Notes: generated from the letters alone by a model not told the origin. A stretch of 64,000 nt of DNA from Dermanyssus gallinae (GCA_003439945.1 QVRM01001977.1:62001-126000); one strand, 5' to 3'; positions 1 through 14,590 are shown, counted from the first letter of the stretch. Translations and numbers: made by a program.

Positions 1-255
1 AGATCATATCTCGTATAAACGCGGCCGGCCTATTCGGGCCTTTTTTATTATTCTGGCCTGCTCTGCTGGCAGCCTATTCTCACTTGACCGACGACCGTTC
101 GTTACCACGCTGACCGCTGAGAAGGAGAACTTTCCAGAAATCTTCACTGAGGCCTCGCGACTGAGAGTGCTTGCCTCATTCGGGCGGACGGACTTTTGGC
201 CTGCTACGTCAATGACCACGCTACTATTTGCACAGTAGATACTGCCAATGACTGC

Positions 256-372
256 TGTCGTTGCTGTTAGTGTTGTTGTTGTTGTTGTTGTTGTCGTTCT
301 TTTTGGTATTGTTGTTAATGTTATTGTTGCTGTTGTCGTCAGCGTTGTTGTTGTTGTTGTTGTAGATATTGG
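256..372. repeat. (TTG)n low-complexity tract
   Basis: Imperfect TTG/GTT trinucleotide array. Bases 1-255 on its left show no gene or repeat that I recognise. Frames through the array encode only Leu, Cys or Val runs and are not treated as coding. Confidence 0.9.
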
Positions 373-448
373 TGTTGTATGCTTATACTTGTAAGCCTTA
401 TAAGATATTGGTCAACTTGTGTTAATTTGATGCTATATATATATATAT

Positions 449-1112
449 TTTTTTTTTTACCAGTTTTAGGTCCAGGCCTGGTGTCGACCACCTGGACAAG
501 GTGCGAAGCACCGCCGTGGCGTTACCACGTTGTAAATCCAATGAGAGCTTTTGTTGGAAAAATTCTCCAGCGCGTAGGTCCCTCGTGGCCACTCTAAGAC
601 ACTTGCATGTCTTAGTAATAACTCCATCAGTCATTTTACCTGGGCCCCTAAAGTCTCAAAGGCAAAAGCTCGAAAATCCATAGAGTCTCCGATAGATGCA
701 TACTGCCGACACTTATTTCCTTCCGCCTGCAAAACAGCATAACTAGCCTGGGTAGCGCCGTGACTGGCCATTGAAGATGCTAACTAGTCAGTCACGGTAG
801 GATCTCAGTTAATTTTCTTCCCGTCCTCAAAAGCTGTTTGCGTCATCCCATCAGGTCGACGGGAGTCGTCTGTATACAAACCTGCGGGTTTGAGAACACA
901 AGGGTAGTGAGAAGACCTTAGCGCACGGGCTAGGGTATTATTCAAAGCAGCTTGTCTCGTCCTTCGGCCTAAGCTGCGAATGCAGGATAAGCCATGGTGA
1001 CCTAGGGGTGAGACCTTCTCGCCACAGCTGCACTCATGTTCCTCGACTAGAGGGATCCCATGCCGTGAAGACCAACGGGAGCACTCGATAAAGCGTTGAG
1101 CCATGCACCAGC
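449..1112 (-). pseudogene. 3' fragment of an RLE-type non-LTR retrotransposon (decayed)
   Basis: Minus-strand remnant of a reverse-transcriptase protein C-terminus. From 1104 downward the frame reads a Cys/His knuckle (CSCGEK...HHGLSC), then GRRTRQAALN, then RRPDGMT. This is the order seen in the intact element at 19.7-22.6 kb (CRACG...LHPLSC, GRVSRHAEIN, KRPDGVT). The frame then breaks. Pieces such as DFRAFAFETLG and RDLRAGEFF..KLSLDLQRGNA appear at about 700-500 and match the last 60 residues of the intact copy. A T-run at 449-459 is the complement of a 3' poly(A) and marks the element's end. This copy ends in poly(A)/(TA)n rather than (TAA)n, so it is a related but different lineage. Stops and frameshifts make it dead. 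Confidence 0.75.
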
Positions 1113-1139
1113 ACCACTAGATAAAACTGCTCGAAGCCG

Positions 1140-1141
<2 letters not shown>

Positions 1142-1199
<58 letters not shown>
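1142..1199. repeat. (AT)n microsatellite at the left edge of the fold-back element
   Basis: About 58 bp of near-perfect AT dinucleotides. It ends exactly where the fold-back element begins with CAGGGTG, consistent with insertion at a TA target inside the tract. Confidence 0.95.
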
Positions 1200-1202
<3 letters not shown>

Positions 1203-2355
1203 GGTGTTCCTATTTGTGTGTCCAAAACGCTAGGGTATGGTCAAACTCGGTGAGAAAATCATTTTTGCCAATGGGTGGAAGCCGGGAAAACGTTTTGTTT
1301 AGGAGTGAGGATGAAATTTATAAAAGCAGTAATTCTGTCTTTTTTCTCCTACATAGTTGTGCAAAATCCACGTTTGCGGGAGAACCAGTCAACGCACAAA
1401 GGAACCGGTCATACCGGCGTGTTTGGCGGAAAATTCTGCACAATAAAGTATACATTACTAGCTTGCGTAGCAAAAAGCGAAGAGCCAGATTAAGGAAAGT
1501 CATAAAAAGTCAAAATGTTACGTTAACGCTTTTTGTGCAACATCGTAATTGTTTCCATCATGACCCGAAAATGTACGTTCAAAAGACTTACTCTCAGGCA
1601 ACAGCAAATTTAATGCCCACTACATTCTTACCAAGTGATGGTGCTGCGTTACGTAGTTGCCAAGTAACTAAGCTTTTTGACAGTCATATCGAAAGCGAAG
1701 GCATGCATACTTGCATAGGGTGTATGAGAAAGTTAGGTACGTATTTTGAGGGTTTGGTAGAACTCAGCAAGAGAATATTTTTTTCTAATGGAAAGAGGGG
1801 GCGGAAACGTCTTGGCAAAAATGCTACGGTTCTGAACGTGAAACTTCAACGTGAAACATAACAACTATGACTGTCGAAAAGGCTAGTCACTTGGCAAATA
1901 CAGTAACGCAGCACCATCACTTTGGTAACGAATGTAGTAGGCATTAAATCTGCTTATTGCCTGAGAGTAGTCTTTTGAACGTGCATTTTGGTCGTAATGG
2001 AAAAATTACGATGTTGCACAAAAAAACGTTAACGTAACATTTTGACTTTTTATGACTTTCTTTAATCTGGCTATTCGCTTTTTGCTACGCAAGCTAGTAA
2101 TGTATACTTTCTGGTGCAGAATTTTCCGCCAAACACGCCGGTATGATCGGTTCCTTTGTGCGTTGACTGGTTCTCCCGCAAACGTAGATTTTGCACAACT
2201 ATGTAGAAGAAAAAAGGCAGAATAACTGATTTTATAAATTTCATCCTCACTCCTAAACAAAACGTTTTCCCGGCTTCCACCCATTGGCAAAAATGATTTT
2301 CTCACCGAGTTTGACCATACCCTAGCGTTTTGGACCCACAAATAGGAGCACCCTG
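1200..2355. mobile_element. Fold-back MITE (about 490-bp inverted arms), relative of the 48.3-51.1 kb element
   Basis: The left end reads TA-CAGGGTGTTCC and the right end GGAGCACCCTG-TA. The two halves are reverse complements over roughly 490 bp each (about 1200-1690 and 1872-2355), with scattered mismatches and small indels. The roughly 180-bp loop (1691-1871) contains a third, diverged copy of the terminal sequence at about 1716-1815. Internal stretches, for example around 1275-1320 and 1370-1410, are shared with the arms of the larger element at 48.3-51.1 kb. No transposase is encoded. A 215-codon open frame across 1214-1861 is a by-product of arm plus loop and matches nothing I know. A non-autonomous Tc1/mariner-like element is the best reading, from the TA target and inverted ends. 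Confidence 0.85.
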
Positions 2356-3114
2356 TATATAGCTAAACGAGTTATTTCGAATCTAAAAAAGAATCTAGTA
2401 CGTCTGTATTATTTGTTTTCGTTGGTTATTGTCCACCATTTCTCTAATCTTCGTATGTACGAACTCGAAAGTGTTTGTCTTTTTCCCAGTGTGAGTTAAA
2501 AACAGATTCCACTGGCGAACTAGATTCTCCCACAATTCTCCCACCGACAAAGGTGTAAGAACACCCGACGACAGCAACGACACAAACATGTCGTTGCCAC
2601 AACGCCGTACGCAAGAATTGGCCTGTGTACTGTTATTTCGAACTTCCAGCAAGGATTAGGTGTGCAAGAGTGTTTGGAAGAGTTTTGATCGACCACTCGG
2701 GATAAAGACTGGCGCTTAAATCATAAAGCATATAAGTGAATAATACAAAAAATGTTGATTGGACATTTCAATTTGTGTGGCAAATCCCGTGAAGGACGTA
2801 ACAGCAACGGGCGATGAAAGTGTGCCTCGTGTGAAATCTGCGATTGATGAAAACTAAAACATAGCATATGCATCGCTAGAGAAGCCTTTTGGACTTGAAT
2901 GCCAAGTCCCTCGAAAGGATCCTGAACGATCACTCGCACTGACCAGCAATTTTTTTCGACAGGGACCTCGCGATTTGACCCAGGACGAATAAGACGCGGG
3001 TCTTTCTGGCTCCAGAATGTTTGATACGATTTAAAAATGTTATCAATTTTACCTAATTTTAACGAGTTTTCTTTATTATTATTAATGTTATTATATTATT
3101 ATATTATTATTATA

Positions 3115-3183
<69 letters not shown>

Positions 3184-3894
3184 ATTTATTATTATTATTA
3201 TTATTATTATGAGCAATTTTCTTTATTCTGGAAGTTTCTTTGCTCTGCTAATGACAACCGGCTACATTTTTATGGCTCTCTACTCAAGTCTCATTCATCT
3301 TTTTCTCTAAGAGTGAAATTGTGGCAACGGTCGAACGCATGTTTATTGCGCTCACCAGAAAAAGCTCCAAAACGTCTCTTTGGCGATGGTTTATGCGCCA
3401 GAACGCCAGGCCACCGGGCTCTTCAACACACTGAGGATTTTCTCGTCGCATCTGGGGCACGCCTGTGAGGCGCTCAACTTATTCACCCGACTTGCCACAG
3501 CGCGATTTTTTTTACTTTCCCAAAAAAAAGACAAACATTGAGAAGATGATATTCCGATTCACGCCAATCGGTGCTTGGAGCCATTGGAGTGGGGCCAGGG
3601 ATATCAAGACCGCGATTTAGGCGAGGTGAACTCCAATGCACGGATGCCCACCGCTTTACGAAATGTCTAGAAATTGGGTGAAAGTAACACCAAAATCTAA
3701 ATAATGATTATTGAATGGTCAAAAAAAAATCGATCTATACTCTACTATAGAAATTGCAAACACTTTGTCAGATCCGCACGCAGGTCTTTTATAAGCGTAT
3801 GAATCGTCACATGTTTAATTTATATTGCGTCAGACCACACCGCATAATATGTGTTTTAGGCTTGGATTCCAAATGTAATTCATAAGAATGTATT
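2356..3894. other. No gene seen; contains a (TTA)n tract
   Basis: Apart from the microsatellite at about 3073-3210 this 1.5 kb shows no long frame or familiar protein. The sequence just left of the tract (GAGTTTTCTTTATT) recurs with three extra bases just right of it (GAGCAATTTTCTTTATT). This suggests local duplication around the repeat. Confidence 0.6.
3073..3210. repeat. (TTA)n microsatellite
   Basis: About 135 bp of TTA/ATT units with a few interruptions. It is the same repeat type that flanks the RLE retrotransposons at 19-25 kb, but no element is attached here. Confidence 0.9.
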
Positions 3895-5019
3895 TTTGTT
3901 GCATTTGTCGTTGTTGTTGTTGTTGTTGCTGTTATTGTCGTTTTCGTCGTTGTTAGCCTTGTTCGTGTGGATACTGACTTTAGACATTGTTGTGAATATT
4001 GCTGTTGTTGTTGTAGGACGCAATGGCGGAGTTGCCTCCTCATGCTGTCGGATCCTTGCTGTCGAAATGTCGATGCAAGTAACACTGCGGGTGGTAAGGT
4101 AGCTGGGCAGCGGTGAGAGAAGCTTGTGTTTTTGTTAGCGTTTTTCGTGTTTTTTTTTTGCTTACTTTGAACGACCATCGCCGGTAACGCACCGGCGATC
4201 GACACCGGCCGTCAGGCGACTGATGGAAGATTTTTGAGACAAGCGCGCGAATCGTAGTTAGCGGGTTCGCTTGAATAGACAAGTTTCCGCAACGAAAGAC
4301 GAAATCGTCGGTCGATATAACGTCGGTCCCGCGGTTGTTCCTGGGAGCGTCTGTGCCTAACACCGTTGGTCTTGTCTGCTCGACTCAAGGCAGCCATTCC
4401 TACAGTACTTCTGTCACTGTAAGAGAGACTCTCCCGCGTCATCTCTCCATCTCTCTCTTTCGTTATTTTCGCTCTCTCTCTCAATCTCTCTCGTTCTGCT
4501 TGTACTGAGGCTTGCCTCACCCGCCCAAGCGACCAAACACAGACGACGATGACGACAACAACAACAACAATAGGAACAATAACAGACGTCAACAACAGAG
4601 ACTATAGCAATAGCAGCAATTACAACAATAACAATAACAGCTGTAGCGCACAACAACAACAACAACACCAACAGCTGTAGCGCAAAACAACAACAACACC
4701 TACAAGAGACAACAACAGGAGCGACCACGTCAGAGATCGGCGACAATAACATAAAAAGACCACCATACAACAAGAAGAATTTGCTAAACTCAACAAACTG
4801 ACACCCCAAGAAAACCAAAGTTCTTGCTTAGATGAGTTTGAGAAACGGCCAGAAGGACGAAGAATAGTTGAAATCGATTATTTCTGTTTCTTTGCCCTCA
4901 CGTTCCAAGGGCACGAGCAAAAGCCAACAATTGATATTGACGGCGACTGCTGCTAAGTTAGTCTTTTGTCATACGTCATCGTATGCCAACAATGAGCAAG
5001 ACGGCATGCATATTATTTA

Positions 5020-5077
<58 letters not shown>

Positions 5078-5300
5078 ACATTTCAACGTGAATCGACGAA
5101 ATGAACGAGAGGGCGAATATTTAAGGACCCAGATTGCCCATACTAGAACGTTTTATAGTAATAGAGTAGAAATGTCTTGTTCGGGTGTGACAATAAAATT
5201 ACTATCTCTTGACACCGCCCTGATAGGATTGGCCGGAGATTAGTTTACAAAATGTGCATTTGCACGAAGACATCGATGTTCGATGGAGAAGCTCGACATA
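3895..5300. other. No gene seen; (TTG)n, (CT)n, (CAA)n and (AT)n
   Basis: A TTG tract at about 3898-3945 faces CAA/CAG-rich sequence at 4553-4735, with a CT-rich run at 4420-4500 between. An (AT)n tract lies at 5022-5072. Open frames here translate only to low-complexity Thr/Asn/Gln or Leu/Val runs. No signal for RNA genes was seen. Confidence 0.6.
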
Positions 5301-7358
<2,058 letters not shown>

Positions 7359-7523
7359 GAAAGCTATAGTGCGGACGGCCATACTAACCAAGCGTAACTA
7401 CACTACCGGAGAGGCAAAGCTATGACACGTGAACCATAATATTCTTAATTTCCAGCGTGCTTTAGAGAAGTCATCAATACTTTAAGACACAAATCCTGAT
7501 CGCGACATTCATGATCAAGCTCT

Positions 7524-7637
7524 AATTGTTGTGCCTGTCGAAACTGGTAACAACCTAACAAGATTTAATTGTTGTGCCTGTTATAACTGGTAACAACCTA
7601 ACACAAGATTGAATTGTTGTGCTTGTCGTAACTGGTA
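7524..7637. repeat. Tandem repeat, about 44 bp x 2.6
   Basis: Units begin with AATTGTTGTG at 7524, 7567 and 7612. They share the core AATTGTTGTGCCTGTCG followed by AACTGGTAACAACCTAACA. The third unit is partial and diverged. Not coding. Confidence 0.85.
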
Positions 7638-10148
7638 TACCAGCTTGGTCGTCGGTGTGTGTTGGCATGCATAACAGGCTCGCTGCCAGCGGTTTCAGCG
7701 GCCATCTCCGTCAGTCTGTCGTTGTTTCGACGAGTGGCCACAAAAGCAGCAGAGAGAGGAAATAATGAACATGTCTCATTATTCTTGAGTCCCAAGTGAT
7801 TCATCTGACGGTGAAAAGCACGTATATAATCCTTTTTACATATCCAAATGGCACGTGCCCGTTGCCGGTTCTTTTGGGCTGTACAATGGCATGGGGGCGA
7901 CACAATACTGCTGCTGGTGGTAACGATGACAACGACAATAACAACAACAACGCCGACAACAACAACAACAACAACAACAACGCCAACGGCAGCAACAACA
8001 ACAACGCCGACAACGCCGACAACAACAGCCACAGGAAGCCGGGGTAGCACCGGAAGTCACCGGAAGTCAGTGTCTAGAGTCCACAGTGTCGGGATCGGCC
8101 AGCGACCGCCGCGCCCTCCCGCTAAGCCGTGTCCGATTGGGGTGGTCGGGCCCATAGACCAGCCGTCCGTAGACCCCCACGAACAAACCAACCGTCCTAC
8201 CTACCAACGAATGGGGTGACTTTATCCGTGCCCCCGGTGCGTTCCAGTCTTTCGTGCTTCACATCGTCCTGCTCAAAGGCCTCAACCCGTGCGCATCTGC
8301 ATCTATATCTATCAATATGTGCATGTTGTGTGCGTATGACCTACAATATATATATATATATATATATACTGGCTGCAGTCATTTTTGCCGCATGCGACGA
8401 ATGACGAAAGGCTGACCCGAATAGCCTGACTAAGCCTTTGCGCCACGGTGCCATCGCCGCCTTGCTGACTCGATCGATGGCCATCAGGGCTCTGGGTACT
8501 GGATGTGTGTTCTCATCATTTGGATGGGTGTTGTGGCGCTGCACGATTCCATTCCACTATGCCAAATCCGAAACTCAACCTCGTTCGCGACTTCCTTCTT
8601 GTTGGCGTCTGTCGTCGTCGTCGTTGTCTGTTTTCTCCACTAGTCTTCCTCCTTTTCCTTGATTTCATCATCTCGTGCTCGGCATTATTCCGCTGTCCCG
8701 CGCCCTGGGACTGTCTATCTGGATTCAGCTCTAGTCAGCTGATGTCGGGGACGAATGTCAGCGAAATGGCCATTTACCACCACTCAGCGATTTCACAATC
8801 GTCGCACCCTGATCGGCCCGCTTACTGTCGGACAACCGTCTTCTTCGATTTTTTCTTCCCCTCTCTCGCGGTGTCTTCATCTCTCTTTCTCTTCTTCTCT
8901 ATCTTTATCTCTCGGTGGCTTCGTCTCTCTTTCTCTTCCTCTCTATCTTTATCTCTCGGTGTCTCTTTATTTCTCTCTCTCGCTCTCTCTCTCTATGTGT
9001 GTTTTGTCTCCCACCTTCCCCCCTGTCCTCGACCGCATGTCCCAGTCCCGGTTACTCTCCTAGTGTTCTCTTCTCTGCTCGCTAAGTCCTGACTTCCTTC
9101 AGCATTCCACTGCCTGTATTGGCCCCTTTGGTTCCTGCCGGTTGCTCGACACACTTCCGACACTTCCACCTTCCCATCTTCCTGCACCCTCACCTGCGCC
9201 CCTTGTCTTACCCCCCCCCCCCCACGCTTTCTACCCTCTACTGTCGTTCGAGCGCACTGACGAGGATAGCCCGACAATGATGATCATAATGCTCATATTG
9301 ACGATGATGATAATATCGGAGGTTGGGGGCACTGTTACTGCTACAACTACCACTGCAACGACAACTAGCCCGGCTATGACCTAATATTAGCGTTGCGGCC
9401 ATATCATCATCGCCGCCGCCGCCGTTGCCGCATCCACTGTTTTGACTGAGCGACTCAACACAGCGACGACCGAGTCGGTTACGACTAGAACCACACCATT
9501 CGCATTTATTCAAGTCTACGAGTATGCGCACCTCTTCTTTTAAACCCCCCCCCCTCACCCCTCAAGCAACTCCTCAGACTTGTTCCGCCGCAGATGGGTG
9601 AAGGAGAGGTTCATGCACTAGACGGCCAAAGTTCAGGACTCGTAGTGGCAGCAGTAGTGGCAGCAGAAGTAGTAAGTCGAAAAAAAATCCGCGTGCCAGA
9701 GGCAGCCAACAAGCGACAGAAAGGGTTAGCGAGAGTGGTAGGGTGACTACCAGGAGACGGTTGGTGGTGGCTTTTGCATGGCTTTCGTCCGACTACGACG
9801 AAAGACCTACGTCAGGACACAAGAAGCAGTACGCGAGAAAAAAAACAGGAAAAGGAGAAACAGGAAAACGACGACGACGACAACGGGATCAAGGGCAACG
9901 ATTTACCACTTGCCGCGTCAGTGGTCGTCGGCCGGTTTAAGACAGACGGACGACGAGATCAACCCGCCTCGCCTAGCCAACTGTCTGCTGGACAGGAAAG
10001 AATAAATCACAAGAGCGGACAGAGGCTGGTCACACACAGCCAGACTTAGAGACACACACATTTAGACACCTACGTCCACATGCAGGAAGGGGGCTGGAAG
10101 GCAGGCAGGCAGGCACACCCACAGAGATACGTGGGCACAGAGCAAACA
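7638..10148. other. No gene seen; CAA array and pyrimidine tract
   Basis: A CAA-rich array lies at 7918-8034, a short (AT)n at 8345-8369 and a long pyrimidine-rich block at about 8826-9010. A C(14) run sits near 9211-9224. Frames over these parts are repeat-derived. No protein family is recognised. Confidence 0.55.
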
Positions 10149-10232
10149 GTTCGCGGGCTTCAGTTTGGGGTTTGCGGGCTTCAGTTTGGGGTTCGCGGGC
10201 TTCAGTTTGGGGTTCGCGGGCTTCAGTTTAGG
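10149..10232. repeat. 21-bp minisatellite x 4, G-rich
   Basis: Four tandem 21-bp units (GTTCGCGGGCTTCAGTTTGGG) with one or two substitutions. The unit is a multiple of three, so the frame at 10080-10304 reads a VRGLQFG heptapeptide repeat. No wider coding support exists. Regular GGG/GGGG runs give G-quadruplex potential. Confidence 0.9.
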
Positions 10233-11985
10233 GCACACGCGGCTCCGCCGCCAGTTGTGGAAACGGTAACGGCGTGCGCCCGTACAAAGTCTAGTGTCTT
10301 CTAGGCAGCCGGATGGTGACGTCTTCGTACTACGATGCTAGCGAATAGGAAACAACGCGCGCGCTTCGCAGCAGTTGTGTAAGTCGTCGAGGATGGAGTT
10401 TCTGCGGCTGTTGTGCTGTGCTGGCGCGAAGGTGGAGAATAGTTGCTGTGGATTCATACGGACGAGCGGCGTGGAGTGTGCAGTGACGAGGCCAGGATGG
10501 GACCGGGTGGTCTCACCGCAGTCGTCGACGTCGTCGTCGTCGTCGTCGTTGGTATTGTTGTTGTTATGGTTGTTGGACTCGGCGTCGAGGACACCATTGG
10601 GCTTCTCTTTGCCTTTGTTTTAGTCACACTCACATCCTTTCACTTCGCTACCTGCTACAGCAGCAGCCGATGTTTGTGATAATTAGTACGAGTATGGTGT
10701 TTAATGATGACAATAGCTTGGTAGATGAGTAGGGTGGTATGCGACTCGAGCGTGGGAGAGAAACAGACGGAGAGATAGATGACAAATGGGGGGAAGAGAG
10801 GAAAGAAAACAAAAATTAAATCATATAGAGAGAAATTGAGAAATGCCTGGTTCTTAAGATCGAGCAAATACCCGCTAAGTACGATTGTGCACGTTTATTA
10901 GCCATACATGGCCGTTGGAGAAAAGGGCAGAGCGGGGTGGGGAGATTAACGGGAGAATGAAACGGCACTTGCCAGTGGTAGCTTCGGAAGAAGGCGGTTG
11001 GCCGGCTACAGCATAAGTAAGTCGTAACGACTCCTAAACCTAACGAAATAGACACCATGTAACGAATCATATATATATATATACAACAACAAACGGGACG
11101 CAGAATGGGCCACGGACGTTTAACCTCAGCAGCCACAATGACTGCATAGGCGCGTCGACAAAAGTCGAAAAATGCCCTTTAGAAAACCTACCCCCTTTAT
11201 ACAAACACCTCGGACGTACAAGTATGACTTTACGATCAGGCGTGGAAAGAGAGAGAAAGGGGTTCCGGAGGATCCTAGGCTTAAGCCACCTTAGCTGAGA
11301 CCGGATCCAAAGATCCCACTCTACGACGATCATGATCAAGAAACCCCCAGCCGGCCAAACGAACGAGCACATGATAACGAGACACGCGAATAGGAGGCGA
11401 CTAAAGAAGAGCAGGACTCGGAGCAGAAAAATAGGAGAGAAGTCGCTGCTCTCGCAGCGAGACGACGTCAACGGGGACTGACGTCGCTAGTTCCAGCCCC
11501 CGTCCGGCCGGCGTCACACGCTGACTCGGCCGGGGCGGCGGTCGTTAACGCATAAATGACTATTGTGCTGCTGCTGCTTGTGTTACTGCCGCTGCTTTTT
11601 GCCTCTGCTGCTGTAACTCTATCTTACTACTACATCAATTGAGTGAGTGAATAGTACCAACAACAGCAAGAACAAGTGCAACAACAACAACAACAACAAC
11701 AGCAACGGCAAAAACAGCAACAACGGCAAACACAGCAACAACAACGGCGACGGCAAAAACAGCAACAACGGCAACAACAGCAATAACAACAGCAACAACA
11801 ACAACGACAACAACAGGCTGTGGTCGTTATTGATGCTGATGTTGCTGTTATTGTTGTCTAAAGCGAGCAGACCTTAGCATTAAATGTTAATGCAAAATAA
11901 CGCACACAAGTGTAAAACGACAAACACGCATTTTTTTTATGATTTGTCGTGATCGACCATGTTTACGACCATGCTCCACAATTAA

Positions 11986-12032
<47 letters not shown>

Positions 12033-12537
12033 GTTAATAAATTGTGCTAATGTAGAGTGGTGGTTAGCCTTTCTGACTTCTTTCTGAGCATAATACTTAC
12101 CAATGAACTTTTTGGAACGCTTTAGTGGATAATTTTCCCGTATTTTCGTAAATATGACGTCATGGAGCAGAAACACGACCTCACAAACTTACCTATATGG
12201 GATTAAAGTTTAGTGTACATCAAATACGCTAAACTTAAAGACTCTGGATACTTTCTTCTACAGCTACACGTGTCGCGACGTATCTACAGCTAATCATCAA
12301 TTGAAAGACATATGCGTACATTATGTGCGAAACATAGCAACGATCTGGACTACCAGCTCAGTGTATCAACACTGCCAACCTTAAATGCAAATCATAGAAA
12401 GAATTGGTATAATAAATAACAACGGATACCTGGCGTGTAGCCAGGGAATCGTAAAAATGGTTGCATGCATAGGTGCCTCCCTAAGTGAGAACCTTACACG
12501 TGCATATTTACTAGACCCTCTCCGGAAAGGCTAAAGC
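10233..12537. other. No gene seen; CAA/CAG array and (AT)n
   Basis: A TCG/TTG run lies at about 10519-10570, a CAA/CAG-rich array at 11660-11815 and (AT)n at 11988-12029. The rest is unique sequence without a convincing gene. Confidence 0.55.
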
Positions 12538-12665
12538 CACGGCTCCGTTTGCCTTCAAGGCACTATTCTTGGACCACTCATGCTCATTCCTCACATTAAT
12601 TCTCTTACGAATATTATTCCTGAAAATGTGCATTGCCTATGCGGATAAACTTAAATATACGGAAA
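12538..12665 (+). pseudogene. LINE reverse transcriptase fragment (motifs B and C)
   Basis: Reads GSVCLQGTILGPLMLIPHIN, the decayed form of the LINE palm motif 'GVPQGSILGPLLF.IYIN'. A one-step frame change then gives CIAYADKLKY, equivalent to YADDLKLY with the second catalytic Asp lost. It is too short and broken to be functional. The motif style suggests an APE-type LINE (Jockey/CR1-like). Confidence 0.6.
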
Positions 12666-12689
12666 AGCGGGCTTACCTGAACTTTGGGC

Positions 12690-14590
12690 TCCAACCATCG
12701 TTGGAGATGACTTTAATTGCAGAACTGATGAGGGAGCTAATGACGACAAAAGGGAAGTTTACCTGCAGCTTAAGGATGATGTGAGTTTTGCTGTGCTAAT
12801 GCACGTAATGGCTTCACCTACATCTGCCATAGCGGCAAGAGCACAATAGACTAAATATTTCATAATCTTGATAGTACTGAACTTTAGAGCTTTGGAGTTC
12901 TGAAGCTTGCCACAACAAAGTCTACCTGAACGAGCGGTATTGCGTGCCTCTGCTGTAGATCAAAAACAGCAGAAGCGTTCACAGAGGAAGCCGACCTGTC
13001 AGTCCGATCAAGCCACTCTTTCAGTCAATATTAAGAATGTCTTGGTTAGAAGTGGTGTGGATGCCTGCTGTCGGTCTCTCGAACAAGTGATGAAAAGAGC
13101 AGTCAAGTTGAAAAGTTCAAGTCGCGGAGATCTCGGCCGTGGTTCAAATGGACTCGTTACCTCCGACACAGAGAACTACTCGGCTTGCTGAGACTAGCAA
13201 CGGCCACAGCTAATCCACAGCTTTAAGCAAGACGAAGACAGGACTATGCCTCTGACAGGAAGTCTTACATTGGGCTATGCCGTGACGATAAGGTCGAACT
13301 TGCTAGGCGAGAAAAAGTTAGTCTACTCGAACGAGCAGAAAGAGAACCCCATGCCTACATAAACCGCTCGGGGGTAGGGCACTCACTGACGAGCAGGTAG
13401 AGTGTCACTTGACGAATCTGCTTTTGAAATTTAACGTAGAAGACTCGTGAGGAAAAGGACGTATGCCGAGTTATCCGATTCCTTCCTAGGTGGAAAAGTA
13501 TTAGGCCAGATCGGATCTACCACGAGCATTGGATGCAGTCGGAGCCGCTCCTAAAGGCATCATCTGTGATCTCTTTAATGATTTTATGGAGAAAGAGCGG
13601 ATGCCCAGAGTTTAGCATATTGCTAAGCTTTCTTCGTTATTCAAGGGCAAACGCAACAGATGATAGAACTTGCTCGAATCTGTGCCGGAGAGTAGCGTCG
13701 GTGCAAATGCTCAAAACGATATTCAGTAAGATAATTATTGAAACGATTGAAAATGCAGCAAACCATGTCCCACCTCGTAAGTAGTTCAGATTCAGGAAGG
13801 GCAGGGAGACCCGCGATGCAATTCACGTATTACAGTCCGAAGTAGAGCGGGCAGTGTCTCGTCCAGAAGGCTGCCTGTTTACAGTATTTATTGACTGTGT
13901 CAAGGCCTTTGACGTGCGATTTTATGATCGGCGGTCTCAGACAGATTGGCATAGGTGGAGCTCTTCTGTAAACAGTTTTCAGTTTCTTCGACAATGAGAC
14001 GCTGTTGGTGGAGGGAAGGAGCGGCGTGCTTGAGCTAACGCAGAATGTTGGGACTCCTCAGGGGAACTCACTGAACTTAATCTTGTTCACGCTGCTTCTG
14101 GCCTTAGATCTTGTTCAATACGTGCGTCAAGAGTTTTAACGTGCCGTGGTGGTAATGTATGGTGATGACATCGTTGTTGCTCACTGTAACATTGGTGCCA
14201 TCTCGCGCATTACCGCCATGGCAGAAGCGTGTCCCATGCAAAACGGTTGGAGATAAACTTACGTAAAACCAACGCGATTAAGTTTTGTCACGGAGGACGT
14301 TTAACTGCAAACGACGTTATTCGTTGCTGTGCGAGACCATTAGAGTTTGTAAACTCCTTCCCACACTTGAGTCTTCAGATTCAATACAAGGGAACGTAAT
14401 TCACGGCACACACTGAAAACAGTGTTAACTCGGCACTGGCAGCTCTCTACGGAGGGCTCGGGGAACTACGGCGACTGTCTATCAGTACAGCAGTGCGCTT
14501 GTTTATGCTGAAAACTCTGCCAAAATTGGCGCATAGTTTAGACAAAGTGTGGCAACAGGTGCGAAATTTAATTTGCCTAAGAAGTATAAA
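12690..14590 (+). pseudogene. Decayed APE-type LINE ORF2 (endonuclease trace and reverse transcriptase)
   Basis: Recognisable blocks appear in the expected order. First comes IVGDDFNCRTDE (endonuclease 'GGDFN' motif) near 12.7 kb. A finger-region remnant follows (GIICDLFNDFMEKERMP...LSSLFKGK) near 13.55-13.65 kb. FRKGRETRDAIHVLQSEVER starts at 13790. Motif A, VFIDCVKAFD, ends at 13913. Motif B, VGTPQGNSLNLILF, is near 14.05 kb. Motif C, VVMYGDDIVVA, has its YGDD at 14158-14169. In-frame stops and frameshifts lie between the blocks. The thumb/linker region fades out at the minisatellite near 14.59 kb. A non-LTR reverse transcriptase of the R1/RTE/Jockey type is certain at superfamily level; the clade is not. 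Confidence 0.8.

Noticed and set aside
1214..1861. 215-codon open frame in the fold-back element
   Set aside because: It spans one inverted arm and the loop, its sequence mirrors the opposite arm, and it has no recognisable protein motif.
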